A stretch of DNA of 8,001 nt from Clostridiaceae bacterium (GCA_012521455.1 JAAYMJ010000361.1:1-8001), one strand, 5' to 3'. Shown: positions 1 to 5,819, counted from the stretch's first letter. Made by a program: numbers and translations. Notes: generated from the letters alone by a model not told the origin.

Positions 1-1
1 C

Positions 2-655
2 ATCTACCTTTTCCCCTCCGCGGCGGGGTTAAACACAAATATATACGACTTATCCGTATACCTAAAATACCTGCTTTCACAGCCTGAATTTGAGGGTGAA
101 ATGAGGGTCTATGAGAGGGAAAACGAGTCCTTAGAGTATGCCAAAGGGTTTTATATTTTAAAAAGCCAGGACTATAAAATCTACTACCACACTGGAACAA
201 GCTTGGGAATGGAATGCGTTATCGCCTATGACAAGGAACAAAACACAGGTTTTGCCCTTCTTTCCGACTCATACCCCTCCCCAGCTTACAATATAATGAG
301 GGCGTTTTTTGAGTATGAGAAAAGTGGCGTTTTTCCCAATATCACAGAGCCAAAGCGGGAATACGGGGAAATCTTTTTTGAGTCGGAAAGCTACGACGTA
401 TCAGGCACTTACCATCATGACGTGTACGGGGAAGTTATAATAGAAGATAATGCCATTAAAATTTTAGATAACACTTTTGAACTTACCCAAATCGCGGATA
501 AATTGTATAAAATTGAATTCCCGAAAAATCTTTTATATATGTTTAAAAAATACAGCTACATTTTATTCCAAACTAATGAAGACGGCAAAATTTCAGGTTT
601 TAGCGTTGAGGGGATAAACCTTGAAGGCTATGGCGGTTTTGTAAAAATCGATTAA
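2..655 (+). CDS. Serine hydrolase of the beta-lactamase / penicillin-binding-protein fold (5' truncated)
   Basis: The reading frame is open from base 2, so the N-terminal part with the catalytic Ser-x-x-Lys motif lies outside the window. The first visible residues (FPSAAGLNTNIYDLSVYLKY) match the segment of class-C beta-lactamase-like hydrolases around the conserved 'GGL.S...DL..F' motif. About 60 residues on, at 188-196, comes an HTG triad followed by TSLGM, the position of the KTG/HTG box that forms one wall of the active site. The last ~95 residues (from about base 365) look like the beta-rich C-terminal domain that often follows this hydrolase domain (DUF3471-like), with a 'SGTYHHDVYGEVIIED' start. 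The family includes D,D-peptidases, esterases and beta-lactamase homologues; the substrate cannot be told from this piece. The ATG at 101 is internal, not the start. The stop is followed by A/T-rich DNA without a clear terminator. Family assignment is fairly secure; function is inferred. Confidence 0.8.
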   Translation: MYLFPSAAGLNTNIYDLSVYLKYLLSQPEFEGEMRVYERENESLEYAKGFYILKSQDYKIYYHTGTSLGMECVIAYDKEQNTGFALLSDSYPSPAYNIMRAFFEYEKSGVFPNITEPKREYGEIFFESESYDVSGTYHHDVYGEVIIEDNAIKILDNTFELTQIADKLYKIEFPKNLLYMFKKYSYILFQTNEDGKISGFSVEGINLEGYGGFVKID

Positions 656-728
656 TAAAATTACAAAAATTTTATATTTTTATAAATTTTTCTTGTATAT
701 CTTTCCTCCATTTCAAATAATGGAATTA

Positions 729-759
729 TGTATAATTTAAAGCTATATAAAACATAATA
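729..759 (+). promoter_or_regulatory. Candidate sigma-G promoter of spoVT
   Basis: TGTATA (729-734) is separated by 18 bp from CATAATA (753-759). This fits the forespore sigma-G pattern as I recall it for Bacillus (roughly GHATR, about 18 bp, CATnHTA). The predicted start of transcription is near 766, giving a leader of about 30 nt before the GTG start of spoVT. spoVT of B. subtilis is a known sigma-G gene, which supports the reading. No equally good TTGACA/TATAAT pair is seen in the 656-794 gap. The call is by eye and A/T-rich DNA yields chance matches. Confidence 0.55.
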
Positions 760-760
760 A

Positions 761-782
761 CCATGTAACTAAAATGACATGG
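761..782 (+). repeat. Inverted repeat over the spoVT start region
   Basis: CCATGT (761-766) and ACATGG (777-782) form a perfect 6-bp inverted repeat with a 10-nt spacer. It sits just downstream of the candidate -10 element, over the expected transcription start, and its right arm shares GG with the SD GGAGGT (781-786). It could be an operator or an mRNA hairpin that partly masks the SD. Six-bp arms are short, so chance is possible. Confidence 0.3.
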
Positions 783-794
783 AGGTAATTAGAC

Positions 795-1340
795 GTGAAA
801 GCTACAGGAATTGTCAGGAGAATAGATGATCTGGGAAGAGTTGTTATACCAAAGGAAATCAGAAGAACAATGCGCATAAGAGAGGGTGACCCTCTGGAAA
901 TCTTCACAGACAAAGACGGAGAAGTCATTTTCAAAAAATATTCTCCGATAGGAGAACTTGGCGAATTCGCATCAACTTATGCCGAAACATTGTCAAAGAC
1001 TGTGGGCGTTCCGGTTTGCATAACTGATAAAGACAACATAATCGCGGTATCAGGCGCACCCAAAAAAGAATTGTCCGAAAAACCCATCAGCAGCGACCTT
1101 GAAAAAATCATGCAGGAAAAAACCACATTCGTGGCAAAACCAAACGAAAACAAAAAAGTGCCGTTGATTGAGGGCATGGACAAATATGTGGCAGGCGTGG
1201 TTGTACCAATCATTGCCGAAGGCGACCCAATAGGTTCTGTGGTAATTTTAAATCCCGAAGACGGAACACCCCCGGGAGAAACGGAAGCAAAAGTTGCGCA
1301 ATCCGCAGCAGGGTTTTTAGGAAAACAAATGGAATCATAA
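795..1340 (+). CDS. spoVT: Stage V sporulation protein T (AbrB-family transcription regulator)
   Basis: SpoVT is a forespore DNA-binding protein that adjusts the sigma-G regulon, activating some genes and repressing others, and is needed for normal spore formation. The 181-residue product has the expected family length. Residues 1-50 form the AbrB/MazE-type swapped-hairpin DNA-binding domain (MKATGIVRRIDDLGRVVIPK, then EIRRTMRIREGDPLEIF). Residues ~56-181 form the C-terminal GAF-like domain used for tetramerisation and possibly ligand sensing. The start is a GTG at 795, chosen because SD GGAGGT (781-786) lies 8 nt upstream and the conserved N-terminus begins there. A sigma-G-like promoter precedes it and terminators follow at once, so it appears monocistronic. 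Long antisense frames over it are composition artefacts. The assignment is very secure from the N-terminal domain. Confidence 0.96.
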   Translation: MKATGIVRRIDDLGRVVIPKEIRRTMRIREGDPLEIFTDKDGEVIFKKYSPIGELGEFASTYAETLSKTVGVPVCITDKDNIIAVSGAPKKELSEKPISSDLEKIMQEKTTFVAKPNENKKVPLIEGMDKYVAGVVVPIIAEGDPIGSVVILNPEDGTPPGETEAKVAQSAAGFLGKQMES

Positions 1341-1341
1341 C

Positions 1342-1372
1342 AAAAAAAGCAGTAGTGTTACCACTACTGCTT
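1342..1372 (-). terminator. Intrinsic terminator of the tsaC-ywlE-rimI-tsaD transcript
   Basis: An 11-bp perfect stem (1347-1357 with 1362-1372, core AGCAGTAGTG) has a 4-nt loop. Read on the minus strand it is followed at once by a run of U (A at 1342-1348 on the plus strand), the standard Rho-independent layout. It lies ~77 bp beyond the tsaD stop and directly after the spoVT stop. On the plus strand its U-run (1378-1382) is offset by 5 nt, so it may also help end spoVT transcripts. Confidence 0.8.
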
Positions 1373-1407
1373 GCAACTTTTTAACCTAATTCTTTCACGT
1401 CTTGTAT

Positions 1408-1433
1408 ATTGCCCTAAACGGGCAATTTTTTTT
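1408..1433 (+). terminator. Intrinsic terminator of spoVT
   Basis: ATTGCCC (1408-1414) pairs with GGGCAAT (1420-1426) around a 5-nt loop, followed by eight T (1426-1433). There is no U-run on the minus-strand side, so this hairpin serves only the rightward transcript. It lies 68 bp after the spoVT stop and 16 bp before the end of the convergent tsaD gene. Confidence 0.85.
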
Positions 1434-1448
1434 GCCTGTTTATATATT

Positions 1449-2453
1449 TCACATAGTCAAAAAGCTATCTATGCTGGGTAGCGCATTGAGCGTAAGGTCC
1501 GAAACAACCCCTTCTTTATACGCGTAATACCCCTCACAGGCAATCATGGCGGCATTATCCGTGCAGTATTTTAAGTCAGGGCAGTAAAACTTTAACCCTT
1601 CCTCCACCGCGTGTCTTTTCATTTCCTCACGGAGCTGCGTGTTTGCCGCAACGCCGCCGGCAAGGCAGATGGTGCCAACCTTTTCTTTTTTTGCCGCCTC
1701 AATGGTGTTTTTCACCAAAACGTCAACCACCGCGCTTTGAAAACTTGCCGCCACGTCGTATTTATTGTATTCCTCATTTTTTTGCTGGCAGTTGTGTATA
1801 TAGTTAATCACGGCGGTCTTAAGCCCGCTGAATGAAAAATCCAGCCCCATTGATACCCTGGGAAAAGGAATGGCGTCCTTATTCCCGTGCTTTGCCGCCT
1901 CATTAATCAAGGGCCCGCCAGGATAACCAAATCCCAAAACCCTTGACACCTTGTCAAAAGCTTCCCCCGCGGCGTCATCCCGCGTTGCGCCCAAAAGCTT
2001 AAACTTGTGATAATCTTCTACCTTTACAATATGGCTGTGCCCCCCTGAGGCAACGAGGCACACAAAAGGCGGGGTTAAATCCTTGTGGGTGATATAGTTT
2101 GCCGCTATATGCCCGTAAATATGGTTTACGCCCACCAACGGCTTATTTATCGCAAAGGAAAAAGCTTTCGCGAAAGATACCCCCACCAAAAGGGCCCCCA
2201 CAAGTCCCGGTCCGTGGGTTACCGCCACTAAGTCTATATCCTCTTTTTTGATATTTGCTTTCTCTATCGCTAAATTAACCACATAAGAAATTTTTTCAAT
2301 GTGTTTTCTTGAAGCAATTTCAGGCACAACACCGCCGTAGGTCTTGTGAATGTCCGCCTGTGAGTATACAATATCCGACAAAATTGTCCTTCCGTCTTTT
2401 GAAACCGCCGCCGCGGTTTCATCGCAGGATGTTTCAATTCCCAAAATGTACAT
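1449..2453 (-). CDS. tsaD: tRNA N6-adenosine threonylcarbamoyltransferase TsaD
   Basis: TsaD (YgjD/Gcp, Kae1 family) transfers the threonylcarbamoyl group from threonylcarbamoyl-AMP to N6 of A37 in tRNAs reading ANN codons. In bacteria it works in the cytoplasm with TsaB and TsaE. The 334-residue length is normal. Visible landmarks are the ASKHA-type N-terminus [19 protein letters not shown] with metal-ligand histidines 111 and 115, the phosphate loop SGGHS (136-140), GGVAAN (266-271) and CTDNAAMIA with Asp300 as third metal ligand. Nothing essential is missing. The ATG at 2453 is chosen because family proteins start right there; the SD is weak (AAGGG about 9 nt upstream). It follows rimI by 56 bp, with an intrinsic terminator in the gap, so its expression may depend on readthrough or an unseen promoter. 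tsaB and tsaE are not in the window. Confidence 0.97.
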   Translation of the reverse strand: MYILGIETSCDETAAAVSKDGRTILSDIVYSQADIHKTYGGVVPEIASRKHIEKISYVVNLAIEKANIKKEDIDLVAVTHGPGLVGALLVGVSFAKAFSFAINKPLVGVNHIYGHIAANYITHKDLTPPFVCLVASGGHSHIVKVEDYHKFKLLGATRDDAAGEAFDKVSRVLGFGYPGGPLINEAAKHGNKDAIPFPRVSMGLDFSFSGLKTAVINYIHNCQQKNEEYNKYDVAASFQSAVVDVLVKNTIEAAKKEKVGTICLAGGVAANTQLREEMKRHAVEEGLKFYCPDLKYCTDNAAMIACEGYYAYKEGVVSDLTLNALPSIDSFLTM

Positions 2454-2478
2454 CTGACCAACCCTTTTTTTCTAATAT

Positions 2479-2505
2479 AAAAAAGCACCGCAAAAATGGC
2501 GGCGC
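2479..2505 (-). terminator. Intrinsic terminator or attenuator between rimI and tsaD
   Basis: On the minus strand GCGCCGC (2505-2499) pairs with GCGGTGC (2491-2485), seven pairs with one G-U, around a 7-nt loop, followed by six U (2484-2479). It begins 5 nt after the rimI stop codon. The form is that of a strong Rho-independent terminator, yet only 25 bp separate its U-run from the tsaD start codon, too few for a full downstream promoter. It should lower tsaD transcription relative to the upstream genes. Confidence 0.7.
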
Positions 2506-2509
2506 GCGT

Positions 2510-2950
2510 TTAAAAGTTTAAAAGCATAATCAGGGCATCTTCATTGTTATCCTGATAATACCCTTTTCTTTCATCTATTATTACAAAGCCGAAATTTTCA
2601 TACAGCTTTATTGCCGCATTGTTTGACTTACGCACCTCAAGTAGCGCAAAAGACGCATTTTTGCCTTTTGCAAAATCCAGCATTTCCCCCATCAAAGCCT
2701 TCCCCACTCCCTTTTTCCTGTGCTCAGGGTGGGTCGCGATATTTAAAATATGGGCTTCGTCCAAAACAATCATAACAAACCCATACCCCAGTATTTCGCC
2801 TTCCGCTTTCGCGGCAAAGGCATGGGTTAAGGGATTATTCATGGTTTTAATGAAAGTGTCTTTAGACCAGGGCGTATTAAATGAAACCGCCTCTATTTCA
2901 TAAGCTTTGTCAGCGTCCTCCATGGTCATGGGTGTTATGGCAAATGTCAT
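2510..2950 (-). CDS. rimI: RimI-type GNAT N-acetyltransferase
   Basis: This is a 146-residue single-domain GNAT protein that uses acetyl-CoA. RimI of E. coli acetylates the N-terminal alanine of ribosomal protein S18, and family members near tsaD are widespread. The acetyl-CoA pyrophosphate loop is RKKGVG (78-83), preceded by the beta-4 segment HILNIATHPEHR. The LLEVRKSNNAAIKLYENFGF block (103-122) carries Glu105 and Tyr117, which align with the catalytic base and acid proposed for RimI. The start at 2950 is supported by SD AGGTGA, which overlaps the end of ywlE; only 4 bp separate the genes, so translation is probably coupled. Family is certain. The S18 target is inferred from resemblance and context, and other protein N-terminal substrates are possible. 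Confidence 0.9.
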   Translation of the reverse strand: MTFAITPMTMEDADKAYEIEAVSFNTPWSKDTFIKTMNNPLTHAFAAKAEGEILGYGFVMIVLDEAHILNIATHPEHRKKGVGKALMGEMLDFAKGKNASFALLEVRKSNNAAIKLYENFGFVIIDERKGYYQDNNEDALIMLLNF

Positions 2951-2954
2951 ATAT

Positions 2955-3407
2955 TCACCTGTCAGATATTATTTTTTCATACATTTTTTCCAAGTATGTA
3001 TGAATTTGTTCCGCGCATTTCCTGTATTCTTCAATTCCCTTCCCGAAGGGGTCGTAAATATCCTTATCGGTGCCGCTAAAAGAGGCAAGTTTATAAATTT
3101 TGTCCGCGTAATTGGGATAAAGGTCAATGAGCAAATTGTACTGGTTTTCCGTCATAACCACAATGTAGTCGCTCATTTGCACATCTTCATCCTGGATTTG
3201 CCTTGACTTATGCCCTGAAATATCAAGGCCTCTTTCGTTCATTACTTGTACTGCTTTTGGCGAGGCAACGTCAGGTTCATAAACAGCCGTCCCCGCCGAA
3301 CTCACGAATACATCCTCGGCTCCTTCATCATCCAGCATTTTTTGAAACATCGCCTGGGCCATCGGGCTTCTGCAAGTATTGCCTGTGCATACAAACAATA
3401 TTCTCAT
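2955..3407 (-). CDS. ywlE: Low-molecular-weight phosphatase, YwlE-type protein arginine phosphatase
   Basis: The 150-residue product has the low-molecular-weight protein tyrosine phosphatase fold. The P-loop is CTGNTCRSP with nucleophile Cys7, Thr11 and Arg13, and the general acid is Asp119 in DPFG. In YwlE of Bacillus, threonine at position 11, where tyrosine phosphatases usually carry a bulkier aliphatic residue, allows phosphoarginine to bind. The same residue here supports removal of phosphate from arginines placed by an McsB-type kinase. No mcsB is in the window. I place the start at ATG 3407 rather than the in-frame ATG at 3425: AGGA (3420-3417) sits 9 nt before 3407, and the family begins MRILFVCTGN. 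The extra six residues would cover the SD. It lies 35 bp after tsaC and 4 bp before rimI. Confidence 0.9.
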   Translation of the reverse strand: MRILFVCTGNTCRSPMAQAMFQKMLDDEGAEDVFVSSAGTAVYEPDVASPKAVQVMNERGLDISGHKSRQIQDEDVQMSDYIVVMTENQYNLLIDLYPNYADKIYKLASFSGTDKDIYDPFGKGIEEYRKCAEQIHTYLEKMYEKIISDR

Positions 3408-3442
3408 TTCATATAATCCTTTCATAAAATTTTATTTAAAAT

Positions 3443-4489
3443 TTATATATTAGACCACTTATTTTTTAAATTTATAAGCCTTCCCCCCGAAGCTTTCAAT
3501 AGCCTGTTTGCCACCGCAACCTCAAGCCCGCTTTTGCTTGTAGGAAGAAGGGCATAGGTTAATTCCACATCCAGTTCATCCGTTTTTCTCAAAAGGTAAA
3601 ACAGCCTTGCGGCATAGGACTCCACATCAAATCCTGCGGACAGTACCACATCCGCATTAAAATCATATTTGTTTGCATTTTGCGCTATGACAGCAATTTT
3701 TCTGTTTTCCTTCATCAAAAACAATTCCAATTCCCTTGCTGAGCCAATTACGCAAACCACAGGGGTTTTAGGTGCATAATGGGTGTATTTCATCCCGGGG
3801 CTTTTGGGGGTTCCTGCTTCCCCTTTGCTGTTTCCGTATTCACATTTTCCCAAAAGCTTTCTCACATCATTTATTGTAACATACCCCGGCCGCAAAATCA
3901 TCGGGATTTCCCCCGTAAGGTCGATAACCGTGGACTCTATCCCGATTTTGCTGTTTCCCCCGTCGATAATTACATCAACCCTTCCGTATAAATCGTCAAT
4001 CACATGCTGGGCCGTGGTAGGGCTTGGGGTTCCTGACAAATTAGCGCTGGGCGCCGCGACAGGTACACCCGCTTTTTCAATTAAGGCATTAGCAACCGGG
4101 TGCGACGGCATCCTCACCGCCACCGTGGGCAATCCTGCATTTACTATATCGGGAACATTGTCCTTTTTCTTAAATATTATCGTCAAGGGCCCGCCCCAAA
4201 AATGGTCCATAAGGATTTTTGCGCTTTGGGGGACTTCCGCCACTATGTCGGATAACATATCCCGGTTTGATATATGGCAAATCAGCGGGTTGTCCGATGG
4301 TCTTCCCTTTGCTATAAATATCTTTGCCACAGCTTCTTTTGAAAAAGCGTTCGCGCCTAACCCATAGACAGTTTCCGTGGGCATTACAACGGTTTTCCCC
4401 TCAAGGATAGCGCCTGCCGCCTCATCAATTTTGCTATTATCAATCCGGTCCGGATCAATTTTTAAAATTTTCGTATCCACTTCATTCAT
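3443..4489 (-). CDS. tsaC: L-threonylcarbamoyladenylate synthase (Sua5/TsaC, two-domain)
   Basis: This enzyme condenses threonine, bicarbonate and ATP to threonylcarbamoyl-AMP, the donor for t6A37 made later by TsaD, encoded three genes downstream. The product has 348 residues, the long Sua5 form. The YrdC domain spans ~20-205 with PTETVYGLG (37-45), KGRPSDNPL (61-69), APSANLSGTPSPTT (146-159) and IESTVID (184-190). A linker with SPGMKYTHYAP (230-240), the segment that closes over the active site in Sua5, leads into the C-terminal Sua5 domain (~243-348, ending with the conserved GLEVAVANRLLKAS block). ATG 4489 fits family N-termini (TKILKIDP soon after); its SD is poor, and an ATG-GGA-TGA triplet run overlaps the start. 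It is the first gene of the minus-strand cluster, with its own promoter ~60 bp upstream. In B. subtilis the equivalent gene is ywlC, close to ywlE as here. Confidence 0.95.
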   Translation of the reverse strand: MNEVDTKILKIDPDRIDNSKIDEAAGAILEGKTVVMPTETVYGLGANAFSKEAVAKIFIAKGRPSDNPLICHISNRDMLSDIVAEVPQSAKILMDHFWGGPLTIIFKKKDNVPDIVNAGLPTVAVRMPSHPVANALIEKAGVPVAAPSANLSGTPSPTTAQHVIDDLYGRVDVIIDGGNSKIGIESTVIDLTGEIPMILRPGYVTINDVRKLLGKCEYGNSKGEAGTPKSPGMKYTHYAPKTPVVCVIGSARELELFLMKENRKIAVIAQNANKYDFNADVVLSAGFDVESYAARLFYLLRKTDELDVELTYALLPTSKSGLEVAVANRLLKASGGRLINLKNKWSNI

Positions 4490-4549
4490 CCCATTTTTTA
4501 TTCTTTTTCCCGACCTGTTTTTTCAGTATTTAAGCTTTATTTTTAAAAT

Positions 4550-4578
4550 ATTTTACCCCTTTTAAATATAAAAGTCAA
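4550..4578 (-). promoter_or_regulatory. Sigma-A promoter of the tsaC cluster
   Basis: On the minus strand TTGACT (4578-4573) is followed after 17 bp by TAAAAT (4555-4550). Transcription should begin near 4543, leaving a leader of about 54 nt before the tsaC ATG. One mismatch in each hexamer and ideal spacing make this a good housekeeping promoter. Confidence 0.7.
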
Positions 4579-4598
4579 TGAGCGCAGGGGATAACTTA

Positions 4599-4615
4599 AT
4601 TTAATATTATTAAAT
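4599..4615. repeat. Perfect 17-bp palindrome between divergent promoters
   Basis: ATTTAATA, a central T, then TATTAAAT: 8-bp perfect arms. It lies 20 bp from the -35 of the tsaC promoter and 14 bp from the -35 of the araD promoter, almost at the midpoint. Position and symmetry fit an operator for a dimeric regulator acting on one or both genes. Its pure A/T content raises the odds of chance. Confidence 0.4.
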
Positions 4616-4629
4616 CAAAATTAATTTTA

Positions 4630-4658
4630 TTGCTATTATAAAAATTTTTGTGTACAAT
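4630..4658 (+). promoter_or_regulatory. Sigma-A promoter of araD
   Basis: TTGCTA (4630-4635), a 17-bp spacer and TACAAT (4653-4658) form a good housekeeping promoter. The predicted start near 4665 leaves a leader of about 23 nt, containing the strong SD AAGGAGG (4675-4681), 6 nt before the ATG. No cre site or AraR-like box was recognised. Confidence 0.7.
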
Positions 4659-4687
4659 AATGTCAGTAATAAAAAAGGAGGAACATT

Positions 4688-5377
4688 ATGCTTGAGAAAT
4701 TAAAAGAAGAAGTGCTAATAGCAAATCTTGAGCTTCCAAAACACAATTTGGTGACATATACATGGGGAAATGTCAGCGGCATTGACCGCGAAAGCGGGCT
4801 TATTGTAATTAAGCCAAGCGGCGTAAGTTATGAAACCATGAAGGCAAGCGATATGGTGGTAGTAAACCTAAAAGGGGAAGTTGTGGAAGGCTCTTTGCGC
4901 CCCTCCAGCGACACCCCGACCCATGTTTACTTATACAACAAATTCAAGGATATCGGCGGTATCTGCCATACCCACTCAAGGCACGCCACCATCTTTGCCC
5001 AGGCGGGAATGGGTATTGAGCCTTTCGGCACAACACACGCCGACTACTTTTACGGGAAAATCCCCTGCACAAGAATAATGACTGACGAAGAAATACAAGG
5101 CGACTATGAACTTGAAACGGGGAAAGTCATCGCCGAAACCTTTGAAAATTTAGATCCCGTCGCAATCCCGGGGGTTTTAGTCAATAACCACGGTCCCTTC
5201 ACATGGGGTAAAAACGCGGCAGAAAGCGTGCACAACGCGGTGGTGCTTGAGGAAGTGGCGTATATGGCAATTCACACCCTCCTAATAAACCCGCAAATTG
5301 CCCCAATCAAGAAGGTGATTTTAGACAAGCACTACTTAAGAAAGCACGGTAAAAACGCGTACTACGGCCAAAAATAA
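4688..5377 (+). CDS. araD: L-ribulose-5-phosphate 4-epimerase
   Basis: AraD interconverts L-ribulose 5-phosphate and D-xylulose 5-phosphate by retro-aldol/aldol chemistry on a bound Zn2+, passing L-arabinose carbon to the pentose phosphate pathway. The 229 residues align along their whole length with the E. coli enzyme as I remember it: [16 protein letters not shown] near the start, [31 protein letters not shown], and [17 protein letters not shown] at the end. Expected Zn ligands are Asp75, His94, His96 and His168; the catalytic acid/base pair is Asp119 and Tyr226. This detail favours AraD over L-fuculose-phosphate aldolase or UlaF-like relatives, though some class II epimerases act on other pentose phosphates. 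It has its own promoter, an ideal SD and its own terminator. No araA, araB or transporter is adjacent, so the pathway context must be elsewhere. Confidence 0.94.
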   Translation: MLEKLKEEVLIANLELPKHNLVTYTWGNVSGIDRESGLIVIKPSGVSYETMKASDMVVVNLKGEVVEGSLRPSSDTPTHVYLYNKFKDIGGICHTHSRHATIFAQAGMGIEPFGTTHADYFYGKIPCTRIMTDEEIQGDYELETGKVIAETFENLDPVAIPGVLVNNHGPFTWGKNAAESVHNAVVLEEVAYMAIHTLLINPQIAPIKKVILDKHYLRKHGKNAYYGQK

Positions 5378-5458
5378 ACTTTTTTGCGAAAAATAAACCA
5401 ATTTGAAAAAAATTAAACCTTTTTTAAAAAAATTAAATAACAAATTATTTTCCAGCGT

Positions 5459-5490
5459 AAGCGCCGCATGTTAAAAGCGGCGCTTTTTTT
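5459..5490 (+). terminator. Intrinsic terminator of araD
   Basis: AAGCGCCGC (5459-5467) and GCGGCGCTT (5477-5485) form a 9-bp perfect stem with a 9-nt loop, followed by T at 5484-5490. It lies about 80 bp after the araD stop, beyond an A-rich stretch with repeated AATAAAC/AATTAAA runs and no frame. Confidence 0.9.
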
Positions 5491-5677
5491 ATGCAAACCT
5501 AATTATATTTTTCTTACTTTTTAAAATTTTAAACCTTAAACCGCAAAAAACCACGCCCAAAATATTTTTCCCCTTTTGCTTATTTTTTTGCCAAAAGGGT
5601 TAGTTTTTGCGTACATTTTCTTTGAAAGGGGCATATTTTGTTAATACGGGAAAATTTTTTAGCATATAAATATTTTA
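5491..5677. other. Gene-free A/T-rich spacer
   Basis: This is the first part of a 662-bp stretch (5378-6039) without a protein gene. I find no reading frame with an SD on either strand. It holds one hairpin-forming repeat, CCCTTTTG (5571-5578) with CAAAAGGG (5592-5599), that has no U-run after it. It also holds a weak -10-like TATAAA (5665-5670), a possible promoter for the RNA that follows; the nearest -35-like TTGTTA (5639-5644) is 20 bp away, which is too far for a good match. Confidence 0.6.
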
Positions 5678-5766
5678 GGCAGGGTTATTGGGTAGCTAAA
5701 AACGTGTTTAACGCACGCAAGATCCCCTGCAAGGACGGGTAAATCCCCCGTCCGTTTTTATTTTTT
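5678..5766 (+). ncRNA. Candidate small RNA or orphan cis-regulatory RNA
   Basis: A compact G/C-rich island in very A/T-rich DNA. GCAGGG (5679-5684) pairs with CCCTGC (5725-5730), closing a ~40-nt domain. Inside lie GGGTAGCTAAAAA and a small hairpin CGTG (5703-5706) / CACG (5714-5717). Two nucleotides later a strong intrinsic terminator starts. A TATAAA at 5665-5670 would place the RNA start at about 5677-5678, exactly at the base of the outer stem, predicting an RNA of ~80-88 nt with no reading frame. I do not recognise the family: it does not match what I recall of ydaO, THF, c-di-GMP, preQ1, fluoride, T-box, SRP or 6S RNAs. No gene follows in time to be its cis target, since the next promoter is at 5820. 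An independent small RNA is the simplest reading. Confidence 0.4.
5733..5766 (+). terminator. Strong intrinsic terminator ending the candidate small RNA
   Basis: GGACGGG (5733-5739) pairs with CCCGTCC (5747-5753) around a 7-nt loop, followed by T5-A-T6 (5755-5766). The araD terminator lies ~250 bp upstream, so this one must serve another transcript. That is the main evidence for an RNA starting between 5491 and 5733. Confidence 0.85.
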
Positions 5767-5819
5767 ACATAATTGTTACAACTTTTTTAACCACCCAGCC
5801 CCCAAAATTGCAAAATAAC

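Noticed and set aside
707..724. Hairpin TCCATT / AATGGA after the serine hydrolase gene as a terminator
   Set aside because: Only 6 bp, mostly A/T, and followed by mixed sequence with no U-run.
743..1213. Two minus-strand frames over spoVT
   Set aside because: They lie opposite a well-supported gene, lack an SD, and have no recognisable product.
3783..4367. A 194-codon open frame on the plus strand
   Set aside because: It is fully antisense to tsaC, whose domains are unmistakable; it has no SD and its protein resembles no family. It arises from codon bias of the real gene.
4483..4494. ATG-GGA-TGA minimal frame overlapping the tsaC start as a regulatory upstream frame
   Set aside because: Two codons with no SD; clusters of ATG triplets arise easily in ATGGGATGAATG. 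Noted only as context for the poor tsaC SD.
5571..5599. Hairpin CCCTTTTG / CAAAAGGG as a terminator
   Set aside because: The loop is 13 nt, the stem is A/T-rich in the middle and there is no U-run directly after it on either strand.
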